Shown here piece after piece: positions 29,140 to 37,561 of a stretch of DNA of 64,000 nt; position 1 is the stretch's first letter; each line of letters opens with the position of its first letter. This DNA is from Asparagopsis taxiformis (Eukaryota > Rhodophyta > Florideophyceae > Bonnemaisoniales > Bonnemaisoniaceae), in the NCBI GenBank assembly GCA_030407315.1, contig JALQPE010000578.1, positions 186,001-250,000 of the forward strand. Reading direction: 5' to 3'. The translations under genes and the position numbers were made by a program. The notes beneath the pieces are model-generated. The model worked only from the letters and a program-made list of their open reading frames with translations. It made no database searches and was not told where the DNA came from.

Positions 29140-31635
29140 CTAGCCCTGCCCTAAGCTTTCCAGCAACTCTCGTTTCCGCTTTTCACGAGCTGCAAGCTTT
29201 TCTGCTTCCGTAAGCGGTTTCGCTGACACAGCTGCTGACCATCCGTTTTCCTCCTCGCGCGGTGGATCTGCAAACGCTTGCTCATCCCGTTTAGATGATC
29301 TCGGCCGTTTACTCCTCTCCATTGGTGACACAGTTGGATCACTATGTGTGTTGAAGCCCTGACCATCAAACTTCCTCTTCGCCCGTCGTTCTTCTTTCAG
29401 CTTCTTCCTCTCCATGTATTCTTCAAATTCTCTTTTGACAGCTTCGTCACCCGCAACCAGCTGACCTTGTTTGAACGCAGTACGATCCTTGCAAAGCTCT
29501 ACGACAGACTCGAACGTTGAGTCTAGAGGAAGGTCAAGGTGCCTTAGCAACTCTTCGAAATCTGCGAGCACTCGCTGCCTTTCTTTTTCCTTCCTTTTGC
29601 TTTCCCTTCTCTGCCTGTCTAGGAGGAGAGCATCAACTACTGCGCTGTTGAGGTCTTTGAGGAATTCTAGAATTGCTGGAATCTTTTTGAGGTCTTCAAC
29701 AGTTGTTGAATTGATCACTTCAAAGTCGGCTCCCTTCAGAACTTGTTTAAATTCCTCTTTGAATTCTTGCACACGCCTCTCGAAGCATTCCAAACCGTCT
29801 TGGAAAAGGTCGACAGGCCGAGCACCCAAGTCAGCCTCTGGTACCGCAAATGTTTGTTTTGAAATCAGTTCAGCAACTTCCTTCCAACGAGCGGTAACTG
29901 CTAGCTTGCCATCCAGGACCATTTGCTCCACACCACTGCGAAAAGCTGCACGATTCTCACGTTGCTTTGCTCTTCGCATATCCCTCTCCTTTGCCTCCTT
30001 CTCTTTGACGAGTCGTTCCATGTCTTTTCTCCATTCTCGTATAATTGCGGATCTATCGCCATCGTTGACATATTCTGCATGCGGAAGCGATCTTAGGAAA
30101 CTCTCCAGCTCATGCCTTGACGTACGATCAGTAAAATGGACTGGTTCCTTCCCGCGCACTCCATTGTGCTTTTGTTTTGATTCCATTTGCTCGCCGGTAT
30201 CTATTGCATGCGAAGTGTGTGCAGAATCACTAGGTTTGCTAGAAATGGATGGATCTGTCATTTCATCGAGTTTGTTACGCATGAGGTACATTGCTTCTTT
30301 GCGATGCTTCGCCCTCTCGGCTTCAACTCGTCTTGCTCTCGTTGCAAAGAAAGCCTTTATCAGTGACGATCTTGTCGGTTCTTCAACAGCAGCGTAGCGA
30401 GGATCTGATTTGAATGAAGAAACAGTTTCTGGACGACATGCTTCCAAAGACCTCACATTGTACGCTTCCTTTGCGAATGCAGTGGCCATAAGGGCATTCA
30501 AGGCCTCACCAACCTCCCTCGTCGCAACTATGGAACGTCGTCGAGCATTTTTCTGCAACTTCTGAACATACTTCGACCAAACATGTTTACGCAATCCGTA
30601 TGATGGCAGCTGTAGATACCGCTTATCATCTGTGCAACGATGCATGGTTTCAAGCCATAATGACTTTTCCGTTATGCCATGCTCTTTGAGCATAGCCTCG
30701 AATTGTGCTTCAGCTTCCGCCTGGGGTACGGTTACTGTAGATTCATCTGATCGAGAGATTTTGGACATTTCGACCCTATGCTGTGCTCGCTTGATAAAGT
30801 AAGTTTCCGCGCGACTATCTGACATTGGCTTGCCATCTTCCGATCTCGGTCTGCGAACCACCTGCCCCTTCTTGGGATTTTTGGATGAGAGGCCATGGCG
30901 AAGATCTGTCACATGTGCAGTTCGGGGCCGCTTACTGTCTGGACTTGGCTCTGAAGGCTTTGTCCAGGAAGTCTCGTTGGTGCGAGAATTATAATAATAG
31001 GTGCGACCATCTGGAGTTTTGTGTTCTTTCCAATCTTCTGAGTTGGGTGACGATAGCTGGTTTGCGGGTCGTTTCTGAGGAGGCTGTGAGGCATCCGGGG
31101 CTTTGTGGGAAAGTGGTTCGGAAGTTGACGAGGTTGGGAAGTTCCAGCTAGTCTCTCTTGTTATTGCGTGATAATAGTATGTTCGGCCTTCTTCTGTTTG
31201 ATGTTCTGCCCATCCGGGAGGTAATTTTGAGCGGTTTGAAGGTTGCTGTTCTTCCACACGTGCGGAGGATGGGCTTGGGTCTGATGCGGATTGGACTGGG
31301 GTGAAATCTGGGGGTTTATCCCATTGCGTCTGATTAGTGGTGGCATTGTAATAGTATGGGCGTCCATCAGCGGTGTGTACCTGCTTCCAAACGGCAGCGG
31401 ATGGCGTTGACGGAGCCGTGGGATTTGAAGATGGGGTGGAGAGGGTGGGATCGGTCCAGGTGGTGGCGCCAGACTTGGAATACCAGTAGGGACGGCCATT
31501 TGCAGCAAAGGCCTTGGACCAATGCGAAGCAGGAGCGGACTGCTTTTGAACAGATTTGGGCAGTGAAGGAGGCGTTTCTGCAGCGAGCATCCACGCGGGG
31601 CGGGTGAGTTCTTTGCCGCGACCTCTGCCTGTCAT
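29140..31635 (-). CDS. PRP40-like splicing factor with four WW and several FF domains
   Basis: An 831-aa U1 snRNP-associated splicing factor family member. Four WW domains lie between residues about 38 and 235: HWSKAFAANGRPYWYSKSGATTW, VWKQVHTADGRPYYYNATTNQTQW, PGWAEHQTEEGRTYYYHAITRETSW (each cited here by key residues GRPY/GRTYYY and final W), and a fourth of the same form ending NETSW. FF-type helical domains follow from about residue 310 to 760 (for example AEAQFEAMLKEHGITEKSLW). The C-terminus is basic. Classical PRP40 has two WW domains and TCERG1 has three, so four is unusual. WW domains bind Pro-rich branch-point or CTD partners. The role in linking the 5' splice site and branch point comes from homologues. 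Confidence 0.92.
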   Translation of the reverse strand: MTGRGRGKELTRPAWMLAAETPPSLPKSVQKQSAPASHWSKAFAANGRPYWYSKSGATTWTDPTLSTPSSNPTAPSTPSAAVWKQVHTADGRPYYYNATTNQTQWDKPPDFTPVQSASDPSPSSARVEEQQPSNRSKLPPGWAEHQTEEGRTYYYHAITRETSWNFPTSSTSEPLSHKAPDASQPPQKRPANQLSSPNSEDWKEHKTPDGRTYYYNSRTNETSWTKPSEPSPDSKRPRTAHVTDLRHGLSSKNPKKGQVVRRPRSEDGKPMSDSRAETYFIKRAQHRVEMSKISRSDESTVTVPQAEAEAQFEAMLKEHGITEKSLWLETMHRCTDDKRYLQLPSYGLRKHVWSKYVQKLQKNARRRSIVATREVGEALNALMATAFAKEAYNVRSLEACRPETVSSFKSDPRYAAVEEPTRSSLIKAFFATRARRVEAERAKHRKEAMYLMRNKLDEMTDPSISSKPSDSAHTSHAIDTGEQMESKQKHNGVRGKEPVHFTDRTSRHELESFLRSLPHAEYVNDGDRSAIIREWRKDMERLVKEKEAKERDMRRAKQRENRAAFRSGVEQMVLDGKLAVTARWKEVAELISKQTFAVPEADLGARPVDLFQDGLECFERRVQEFKEEFKQVLKGADFEVINSTTVEDLKKIPAILEFLKDLNSAVVDALLLDRQRRESKRKEKERQRVLADFEELLRHLDLPLDSTFESVVELCKDRTAFKQGQLVAGDEAVKREFEEYMERKKLKEERRAKRKFDGQGFNTHSDPTVSPMERSKRPRSSKRDEQAFADPPREEENGWSAAVSAKPLTEAEKLAAREKRKRELLESLGQG

Positions 31636-32088
31636 GTGGAGGGAATTAGTTTGGTTGAAAAGGCATTCCCATATCTATGTCAGTTCGAACGTGTGATGTG
31701 CAGAAAAAACGTTGGAGCTGGAGCGGGCGCGCGTGGGCGCCGTGACGTTTTGCTGAGGGCAGTGCAGTGCGCACAGCGGAGCGGAGCGGCAATTGCCGCA
31801 ATGCAGCGTGTGAGACGAAAATAAATTTGAATGATCAACACAACAGATTTTGAAAAAAGTGAGCGTAGCGTCAAGCTCTCTGCAACCGTTACAAGCCTCC
31901 CGCCGCATCAATCCCAACTGCTCACATCTGTGCAATTCTCATCATCTCCCTCCCATCCCATCATATCGCTGCAAACGCGCACTCCTTTCGAGAGCAGTGT
32001 ACGAAGTACGCTGCGAAAACTTTTCCGCTCTCCGAACAAGCCCGCCCCTCCTGTGCACGGCCTGGTGCCGTCACCTCAAATTTTGCCA
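31636..32088. promoter_or_regulatory. Divergent intergenic region PRP40/CDC27
   Basis: About 450 bp between the start codons of two divergent genes. The CDC27 frame is open from an ATG at 31831, but residues 1-86 of that version are low in complexity and absent from the family, so I treat this as promoter and 5' UTR. There is a GGAGCGGAGCGGC repeat near 31,781-31,793. Confidence 0.4.
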
Positions 32089-34266
32089 ATGGAAGAAACC
32101 ACTTGTGTCTCTGAGCATCTCTTAAGAACCGCAGTTGAGCACTCTCTCAGAGCTTTCCTGGAGCCAAATGCCATCTTCTTGGCTGAGCGTCTTCACGCCT
32201 TGCACCCGTCTGATGCGTCTGCAAATCTTCTCGCGACAGCTCATCTGCGCAGTGCAAACTTTTCCCGAGCACTCGATGTCCTTCGCCCTGCTAAAACCCC
32301 AGCTAATCGATACCTCTATGCCGTAGCTAGCGCACGAATCGGCACAGACGATGCCCTTCGCGATGCCGAAGCTCACCTTCGTGGTGTGCATGGAGCTATT
32401 GACGTGGTACATGCCCCTTCTCCAGTCCCAGCGAATACTCCAGGTGGTGCTGCAGGCCTCTATCTTCTCGCCACAATCTGTCAGCGTACTGGTAGGAGGG
32501 ACGAGGCCGTCGAACTGTATCACCGAGCCGTCAAGGCAAATCCCACCCTCTGGACCGCTTTCGAGGCACTCGCTTCGATGGGAATCGTACCAGAAGCTGA
32601 ACGCGTTCTAGGTAATATTTCCGATTCTGCTGCCCTGGATCGCCTCGAAACCCAGCCATCCTTTCAATCCGTACCGGACCCCACACCGCGACGTCGTCAC
32701 AAATCTGCACCCATACGAGATTCTCGTCAGTCTCAGGGTGCCCCAGTCCGCTACTTTTCCGCAAACGGTTCTGTGCCCACAGTCGAAGCAAGCTCTCAAA
32801 TTCCGCGAACCCCAGTTGATCAATATGCAACCCCATCTCCAATGTTACAAAGGCAGTCAAATCGGTCGTTCGGAGAAACCACACCAAGTATACCGCAGGC
32901 GCCACGCGGCCGTAATGTAACTCGACGGATGCATCGCCGCTCAGTATCACCAGCCACTGATAGCTTTCGACCAACTAGCATCCGTTCATTACGAAGCGGT
33001 GGAGCAAGCTCAGTACGAAACCCATCCGATTTGTTTGCCACACCGCCGAGTGGTAATCAGAAAGTGCAGCGTGAAAAGACGCGAATGCAGTCTAACACCA
33101 CCTATGTTGAAAAGCAACCACAAGCCACAACTGCCCCTTCATCAAATGCCCATTTAAAGCAGAAGGTTCCACAACGTAACAATATCGAAAACTTGGATGT
33201 TCAAATGGAGGAGACGGAAATGCAGGCAATGGATCTGATACGGGTAATTGGTCAGATAGTGTCTGAACTTGGTCGCTACCGATGCACGAAAGCACTGGAG
33301 CTGTCCAATAGTCTTCCATGGGAGCACCGAAACAGTGGGATGGTTCTCTCTTTGAGGGGACGAGCGTATCTTGAAAAAGGCGAATATGCAGCAGCAGAGG
33401 AAGAATTTCTGAAGTCATTGCAACTGGAACCATCCCGTATGGATGGAATTGTCGAGTACTATTCCACAGTGCTATGGCATCTAAAAAAGGAAAAGGAGCT
33501 TACCCAACTTGCAATACGCGCCCAGCGCGTTCATCCAGTTTCCTCCAGCGCTTGGTGTGCTACAGGTAACTGCTTTTCATTACAGCGTGACCCTGACCTC
33601 GCTCTCAAGTATTTCCGCCGAGCAATTGCCACTTCAAAAGTACCAAATCCATATCCATACGCGCTCTCTGGACATGAGCACGTTGCCAAGGAAGACTTTG
33701 ACGCCGCACTCGCATCGTACCGACAAGCACTACATATAGATGAGCGGCACTACAATGCAATGTACGGAATTGGACAAGTTTTGCAAAAGCAGGAGAAGTT
33801 TGCTCAGGCACAGAGCCATTTCCGCAGCGCTCTTTTAGTCCATCCTCTAAACTCAACTCTGCACTACCATTTGGGCGTTGCGCTTGCCGCGGCAGTCAAT
33901 GCTGGCACAAATGGCGACAGCTACTACAGAGCTAGTCCGCGAGATCTTCTTCCGGCATTGGCAGAACTGGAAACAGCTGCAAATCTGGATCCGAGGAACC
34001 CAGTACCTCGGTTCGAACGAGCCAAAGTACTTGTTGCAATGAATCGACTGAAGGATGCACGTTTACAGCTGGAGCAATTGAGAGATCTTCTTCCGAAGGA
34101 AGCTGAGGTGCATTTTGAGCTAAGTCGTGTGTGTTTGAAAATGGGCGATAAAAAGTCTGCACTGCGAGGGTTTTCAATGGCCTTGGATATCGAACCAAAA
34201 GAACGAAAGTACAAGAAAGCGCTAGAGGCATTGAGTAATGAAATCGAAGCCGATATGGGCATGTAG
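32089..34266 (+). CDS. Anaphase-promoting complex subunit CDC27/APC3
   Basis: A 725-aa TPR protein, the APC/C subunit that binds the IR tails of activators and helps drive anaphase by ubiquitin ligation. The N-terminal TPR block starts directly after the chosen ATG (EHSLRAFLEPNAIFLAERLHALHPSDASANLLA). A disordered linker at about residues 190-380 follows, then a TPR superhelix with the family stretch SSAWCATGNCFSLQRDPDLALKYFRRAI and HYNAMYGIGQVLQKQEKFAQAQSHFRSALLVHP. The length is close to yeast and animal CDC27 (about 760-830). An upstream in-frame ATG at 31831 would add 86 residues of low complexity; the ATG at 32089 (CCAATGG) fits the family start better. Confidence in identity is high. 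Confidence 0.94.
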   Translation: MEETTCVSEHLLRTAVEHSLRAFLEPNAIFLAERLHALHPSDASANLLATAHLRSANFSRALDVLRPAKTPANRYLYAVASARIGTDDALRDAEAHLRGVHGAIDVVHAPSPVPANTPGGAAGLYLLATICQRTGRRDEAVELYHRAVKANPTLWTAFEALASMGIVPEAERVLGNISDSAALDRLETQPSFQSVPDPTPRRRHKSAPIRDSRQSQGAPVRYFSANGSVPTVEASSQIPRTPVDQYATPSPMLQRQSNRSFGETTPSIPQAPRGRNVTRRMHRRSVSPATDSFRPTSIRSLRSGGASSVRNPSDLFATPPSGNQKVQREKTRMQSNTTYVEKQPQATTAPSSNAHLKQKVPQRNNIENLDVQMEETEMQAMDLIRVIGQIVSELGRYRCTKALELSNSLPWEHRNSGMVLSLRGRAYLEKGEYAAAEEEFLKSLQLEPSRMDGIVEYYSTVLWHLKKEKELTQLAIRAQRVHPVSSSAWCATGNCFSLQRDPDLALKYFRRAIATSKVPNPYPYALSGHEHVAKEDFDAALASYRQALHIDERHYNAMYGIGQVLQKQEKFAQAQSHFRSALLVHPLNSTLHYHLGVALAAAVNAGTNGDSYYRASPRDLLPALAELETAANLDPRNPVPRFERAKVLVAMNRLKDARLQLEQLRDLLPKEAEVHFELSRVCLKMGDKKSALRGFSMALDIEPKERKYKKALEALSNEIEADMGM

Positions 34267-34323
34267 GGAGTGGATGTCTTCTTGCGAGCACATGGGTATT
34301 AAATGTCTAAACAGAAAAGTGTG

Positions 34324-34811
34324 TTAAGACCCTCCATCTGATTGAACAGGTGTGTGAAGAGCGTCGGATATTGAAATCCACTGTAGAACACGAGGGATTA
34401 CGCTGTTGGCATCAGGCAAATCGTCGTGCTGATAGAAGACGCCGTTTGAGTCCACTTTGAATTTGACCTGGACCGTAGAAGCGGAGGAGGGAGCATCTGC
34501 TGAAGTAGCGATGTGCTCTTGTTCAAGATTCTGAACAAAGACGGCTGTGGAATGGCGGAAGAGAAAATAGTGTGAGATAGTGTGTTAGACAGTGTGGAGC
34601 TGCCGGAAAGAAAGAGGAGATGGAGCGTACCGGTTGAAGACTCAGGGATATGAAATTGTGCGGACTGCAGTTGACGTCCACGGAAGGAGGTCAGAGGAAA
34701 TGGACAAAACGCTCGAGCCGTTGGCGCAGGTCCATCAGAATGTACAGTGCACGGGAGACGATGGGCCACCACGCTGGGAGTATCCTCTCCAGGTGAGTGC
34801 TTGAGCTGCAT
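34324..34811 (-). CDS. RNase H2 subunit C, one intron
   Basis: A two-exon gene: exon 1 34811-34631, exon 2 34544-34324. The 86-nt intron starts GTACGC, contains TCTAAC and ends TTCCACAG; phase 1 is kept. The 133-aa product matches RNase H2 subunit C, a structural subunit of the trimer that removes ribonucleotides from DNA. Signatures are HRLPCTVHSDGPAPTARAF and FRGRQLQS in exon 1 and YQHDDLPDANSVIPRVLQW plus ALHTPVQ in exon 2, the last being the typical C-terminal helix pattern. It is slightly shorter than the human protein (164 aa). Read as a single open frame the exon 2 part makes no sense, so splicing is needed. It ends 57 bp from CDC27, convergent. Confidence is good because both exons match the family in the right order. 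Confidence 0.85.
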
Positions 34812-34973
34812 TTGAGAAGCTGGAAGACGGCGGGTCTGGGAATGTGGTCGCGCCGGGGAACGGTGAGAGGATTTGTGTTAAGACGACACTCAGGTTCAGC
34901 TTGGTTCCCGCCAAAAATGTGTTAATCACTTTACAGTATAATACTGATTTGCTGTGTATAGCTAAGTTACACA

Positions 34974-36002
34974 TTATAGCATGTCACGATGTACACACAT
35001 GAGATCCGACATCGGCGCATTACTTCCCGTGACATCTCCGCTGGCGAATGTCTCGGTATATTGCTCAAACGTCGGCGCCTTACGAACGCTGTTGACAGGG
35101 AACGGATAATTGCACTTTAGGCTCGGCGAGCGTTGCCCGCTGTTCTGACAAGCGCCAAACCCTCTCAAATGGTGGCATACGTACCCGTTCCTGCGCAATT
35201 CCTCCAGTAAAGACACGCCCCATTCAATACCATGTCGACCATTTGGAGAAAACTCCACAGCAATGAAAGGGATTTTCGCCCTACTCAATAGTTTCCTCCC
35301 ACCTTGAATGACCTGCTTCTCGTACCCTTCCACGTCAATCTTAAGCAGCCAAATGTCTTCCAGATCTACAGGGAAATCGAGGTCATCTAGACGTGTTGTT
35401 GGTACGCTTGTCACACTTCCCCTCCCTCGCGCATTGATGATATGGTTCGTTTTGCCACATTTGTCGATTCGGGTACATGGTGATTGGTGGAAATAGGATA
35501 CACCAGTTACATTCGAAACAGCTGATCTCAGGAAGTATACTCTCGCGTCGCCCGAGTCAAAATATGTAGCTGGGAGAACGTTGTTCTCGACTGCTCCCCT
35601 GCGCACTAATGCTGATAATGCCATTTCCGTATAGGGCACGTTATTCATCTTCATTGTGTTTCGAAACAAAGCACTTACCACAGGGCTGGGTTCGAATGCA
35701 AATACTGTATGCCCATGCTGGAATCCCTGTAGAGTATATTCATGACCATCGTTCGCTCCAACATCTACGATAACCCGTTCGCTGGCGTCGGCTCCTCCAA
35801 GTCCTGGAGGCCAAAGCGAAGGTGTGTCCTTTCTAAATCCCGGAATAGCATTGGTCGTGTACACGCGACGCTCAAGTTGTATCGGAGTGGAATAAAGGAG
35901 GCTGAAAAGAAGAGAAATAGAAACAAACACTAGCATTGTGCAAATCATGGCGCAGTGAAGAGGGCGAATGAATAATGGCGATGTAGAATCGAGAACCGTC
36001 AT
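34974..36002 (-). CDS. FkbM-family methyltransferase, type II membrane protein
   Basis: A 342-aa protein. One N-terminal membrane anchor (about residues 19-40, AMICTMLVFVSISLLFSLLY) is followed by a lumenal catalytic domain. The SAM site is VIVDVGANDGHEYTLQGF; AFEPSPVV, LLKIDVEGYEKQVIQGG and FIAVEFSPNG are FkbM family signatures. The likely location is Golgi or ER, and the likely reaction is O-methylation of a sugar or glycan; red algal cell wall polysaccharides are often methylated, so that is a reasonable but unproven substrate. The frame continues three codons past the ATG at 36002 without an ATG. Cysteines in the C-terminal third (GYVCHHLRGFGACQ) may form disulfides. Confidence 0.88.
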   Translation of the reverse strand: MTVLDSTSPLFIRPLHCAMICTMLVFVSISLLFSLLYSTPIQLERRVYTTNAIPGFRKDTPSLWPPGLGGADASERVIVDVGANDGHEYTLQGFQHGHTVFAFEPSPVVSALFRNTMKMNNVPYTEMALSALVRRGAVENNVLPATYFDSGDARVYFLRSAVSNVTGVSYFHQSPCTRIDKCGKTNHIINARGRGSVTSVPTTRLDDLDFPVDLEDIWLLKIDVEGYEKQVIQGGRKLLSRAKIPFIAVEFSPNGRHGIEWGVSLLEELRRNGYVCHHLRGFGACQNSGQRSPSLKCNYPFPVNSVRKAPTFEQYTETFASGDVTGSNAPMSDLMCVHRDML

Positions 36003-36485
36003 GGTGATCACAGCCCATTAAATACCGGACTATACAACGAATTCCTCGATTTGAATTAGTGCAAGTCGCCGAGGATGTGACACTGAAAACAAGGTGGATG
36101 GCAACGATAGCACTAAAGAGACAGCAAACGAAGAGGCCAATATGTGGTATACGCAGTGGGATAAAAATTTTGGACATATCTATGAATTGGAATGTGTTCC
36201 TAGTCTCTTTTCAATGCAAACGGCGACTCCCTTCAACGTGTGGCTTGAGGGATAGCCAGCTGAAAAATTAGGCTAAGCTTGTCGACGGGACTGCACGCTT
36301 ACAACCATCACCAGACCCGAAGAGATGTATTACGAGAGCGGGCAAACTTGACACTCAATTCAAGAGCGGTCTTCATGTGGGTAGGTTAACACCACACTGG
36401 TAGACCATTGCTGAATACTTTGCAAGCATCAGCAGTGACACAAAGTGTGTGTGCATCATGCAGATTGAAAAATAGCATGTCAGTA
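36003..36485. other. Intergenic region
   Basis: About 480 bp between FkbM and a possible small gene. A minus-strand open frame at 36386-36694 has no ATG and overlaps the candidate exon in another phase. No RNA or repeat was recognised. Confidence 0.3.
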
Positions 36486-36791
36486 TCAGATTGGCTCGAG
36501 CAATTGGACTGACTGGTAGACGGATTTGCAGAAGTCCAGATAGGCACTAGCGAAGAAGACACGCGTGTAATACTGCGCATGCAAAATTGGATAGCCTGAA
36601 AGAATACAGTCGGCACCGGTATATTGTATGAGGAAAGCGGTAGTTGGAATTGGCGAGACGTGGGCGAAAATAATTTCGCCTTCAAATTCGTCAAGTCGAA
36701 ATTGGCTTTGAGGTGGGTAATAAACGAGATTAAAGAGGCTACATTGCGTCGTATTGTGACAGACTCACATTGTTCGTAGAGAGGCAGCCAT
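36486..36791 (-). CDS. Possible small two-exon gene, unknown
   Basis: Exon 1 36791-36769 and exon 2 36705-36486 would encode 80 aa starting MAASLRTIQFRLDEFEGEII. The proposed intron starts with consensus GTGAGT and ends CTCAAAG (63 nt, shorter than other introns here). Exon 2 reads through 73 codons with a pronounced C/T third position, a good sign of coding, and gives FAHVSPIPTTAFLIQYTGAD and YYTRVFFASAYLDFCKSVYQ. I do not recognise the family. Alternatively this is the last exon of a longer gene: further open stretches lie upstream on the same strand at 36943-37134. Confidence is low because the start and introns rest on pattern only. Confidence 0.35.
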
Positions 36792-37333
36792 TCAGTCGCT
36801 AGAAACTCGGGTACTCTGGCGAGAGAAGTGTTTCTTTGCCGCAGGTGTCAGACGATGGGGATGTTTTTCCTTTCTACTCGTGTGACAAGCCGTGCGGAGC
36901 AAGTGAGTTTGTTGGTGGCGTCGTGACGAGAAAATATCATCACTATATGAAATGTATATCTAGAGGCCGAATGTGCGGTGCTCGCGCCTCACGCAGGCGT
37001 GACGACGAGGCCAAAGTTAGACGAAAGATTGCATGGTACCAAACGCCTTTCATCTCCCACGTATCTCCCTTTGAAAGTAGAAACGCTTGCAAAGCGTTTG
37101 TAGTCAGTGGAGGACACGGCCGCATCTCAACCAATCGTATCTATAATGTCTCCAGTTTATGCATCTTCCACATTTTCCACCATGTCCGCCATTTAATAAC
37201 AGACTCATGCACTACTTGTTGTGGTAGCCATTGTATCGGTGGCTGTTGCGCATGCCGGAAGAATCCGCAATAAGACACTATAAATATTTGTGGCATGCAC
37301 ACCGGCGACAGGCAAGTCAGCCAATTCGATCGC
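36792..37333. other. Region with unassigned open frames
   Basis: About 540 bp before the tRNA gene. The minus strand has a 54-codon ATG frame ending at 36943 (MRPCPPLTTNALQAFLLSKG...) with coding character, perhaps a 5' exon of the small gene downstream. The plus strand has an open frame without ATG and with many Cys codons that I think is chance. Confidence 0.3.
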
Positions 37334-37423
37334 GCCTCAGTAGCTCAGTTGGTCCGGTTGAAAGCAATACAGAGCGTTAGGCTTTTAACCTAATGGCCGC
37401 GGGTTCGAGCCCCGCCTGAGGTG
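37334..37423 (+). tRNA. tRNA-Lys(UUU) with a 17-nt insert in the D-loop
   Basis: A full cloverleaf can be folded after removal of 37354-37370. Acceptor arms are 37334-37340 and 37416-37422 (six Watson-Crick pairs plus G1-U72). The D-stem GCTC/GAGC is 37343-37346 with 37372-37375. The anticodon arm is 37377-37393 with loop CTTTTAA, giving anticodon UUU. The T-arm GCGGG-TTCGAGC-CCCGC is 37399-37415. The insert CCGGTTGAAAGCAATAC lies after GGT of the D-loop; without it the loop is the normal AGTTGGTA. Exon GTTG can pair with intron CAAT, leaving 3-nt bulges GTC and ACA whose cleavage after the second base gives exactly the mature D-loop. There is no anticodon-loop intron. A T5 run at 37432-37436 follows. 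The discriminator is G. CCA is not encoded. Confidence 0.9.
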
Positions 37424-37431
37424 GTCGGTGA

Positions 37432-37436
37432 TTTTT
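37432..37436 (+). terminator. RNA polymerase III terminator
   Basis: A run of five T starts 9 nt after the tRNA 3' end, the expected signal for RNA polymerase III. Confidence 0.7.
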
Positions 37437-37561
37437 GGAAGATTTGTTATTTTTTTTCGTCTCATCTCGCTTTGGCTGGTATTTGAAACGAACGCTGGCA
37501 AGTCGTATGCTGCCTGTCAAAGAGGCTAATCAATTCCTAGTATCTCCCCTCACAACCAGAA

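Noticed and set aside
29471..30397. A 308-codon plus-strand open frame inside PRP40
   Set aside because: It is the antisense of well-supported FF domain coding sequence and is Ser/Arg-rich with no similarity.
34398..34811. A single-exon 137-aa gene
   Set aside because: The second half makes no sense as read straight through. Splicing at 34630/34545 restores a family match to RNase H2 subunit C.
37334..37423. A permuted or pseudogenised tRNA
   Set aside because: 5' and 3' halves are in normal order, all stems pair, and the insert can be removed exactly by a BHB cut, so an intron is the simpler reading.
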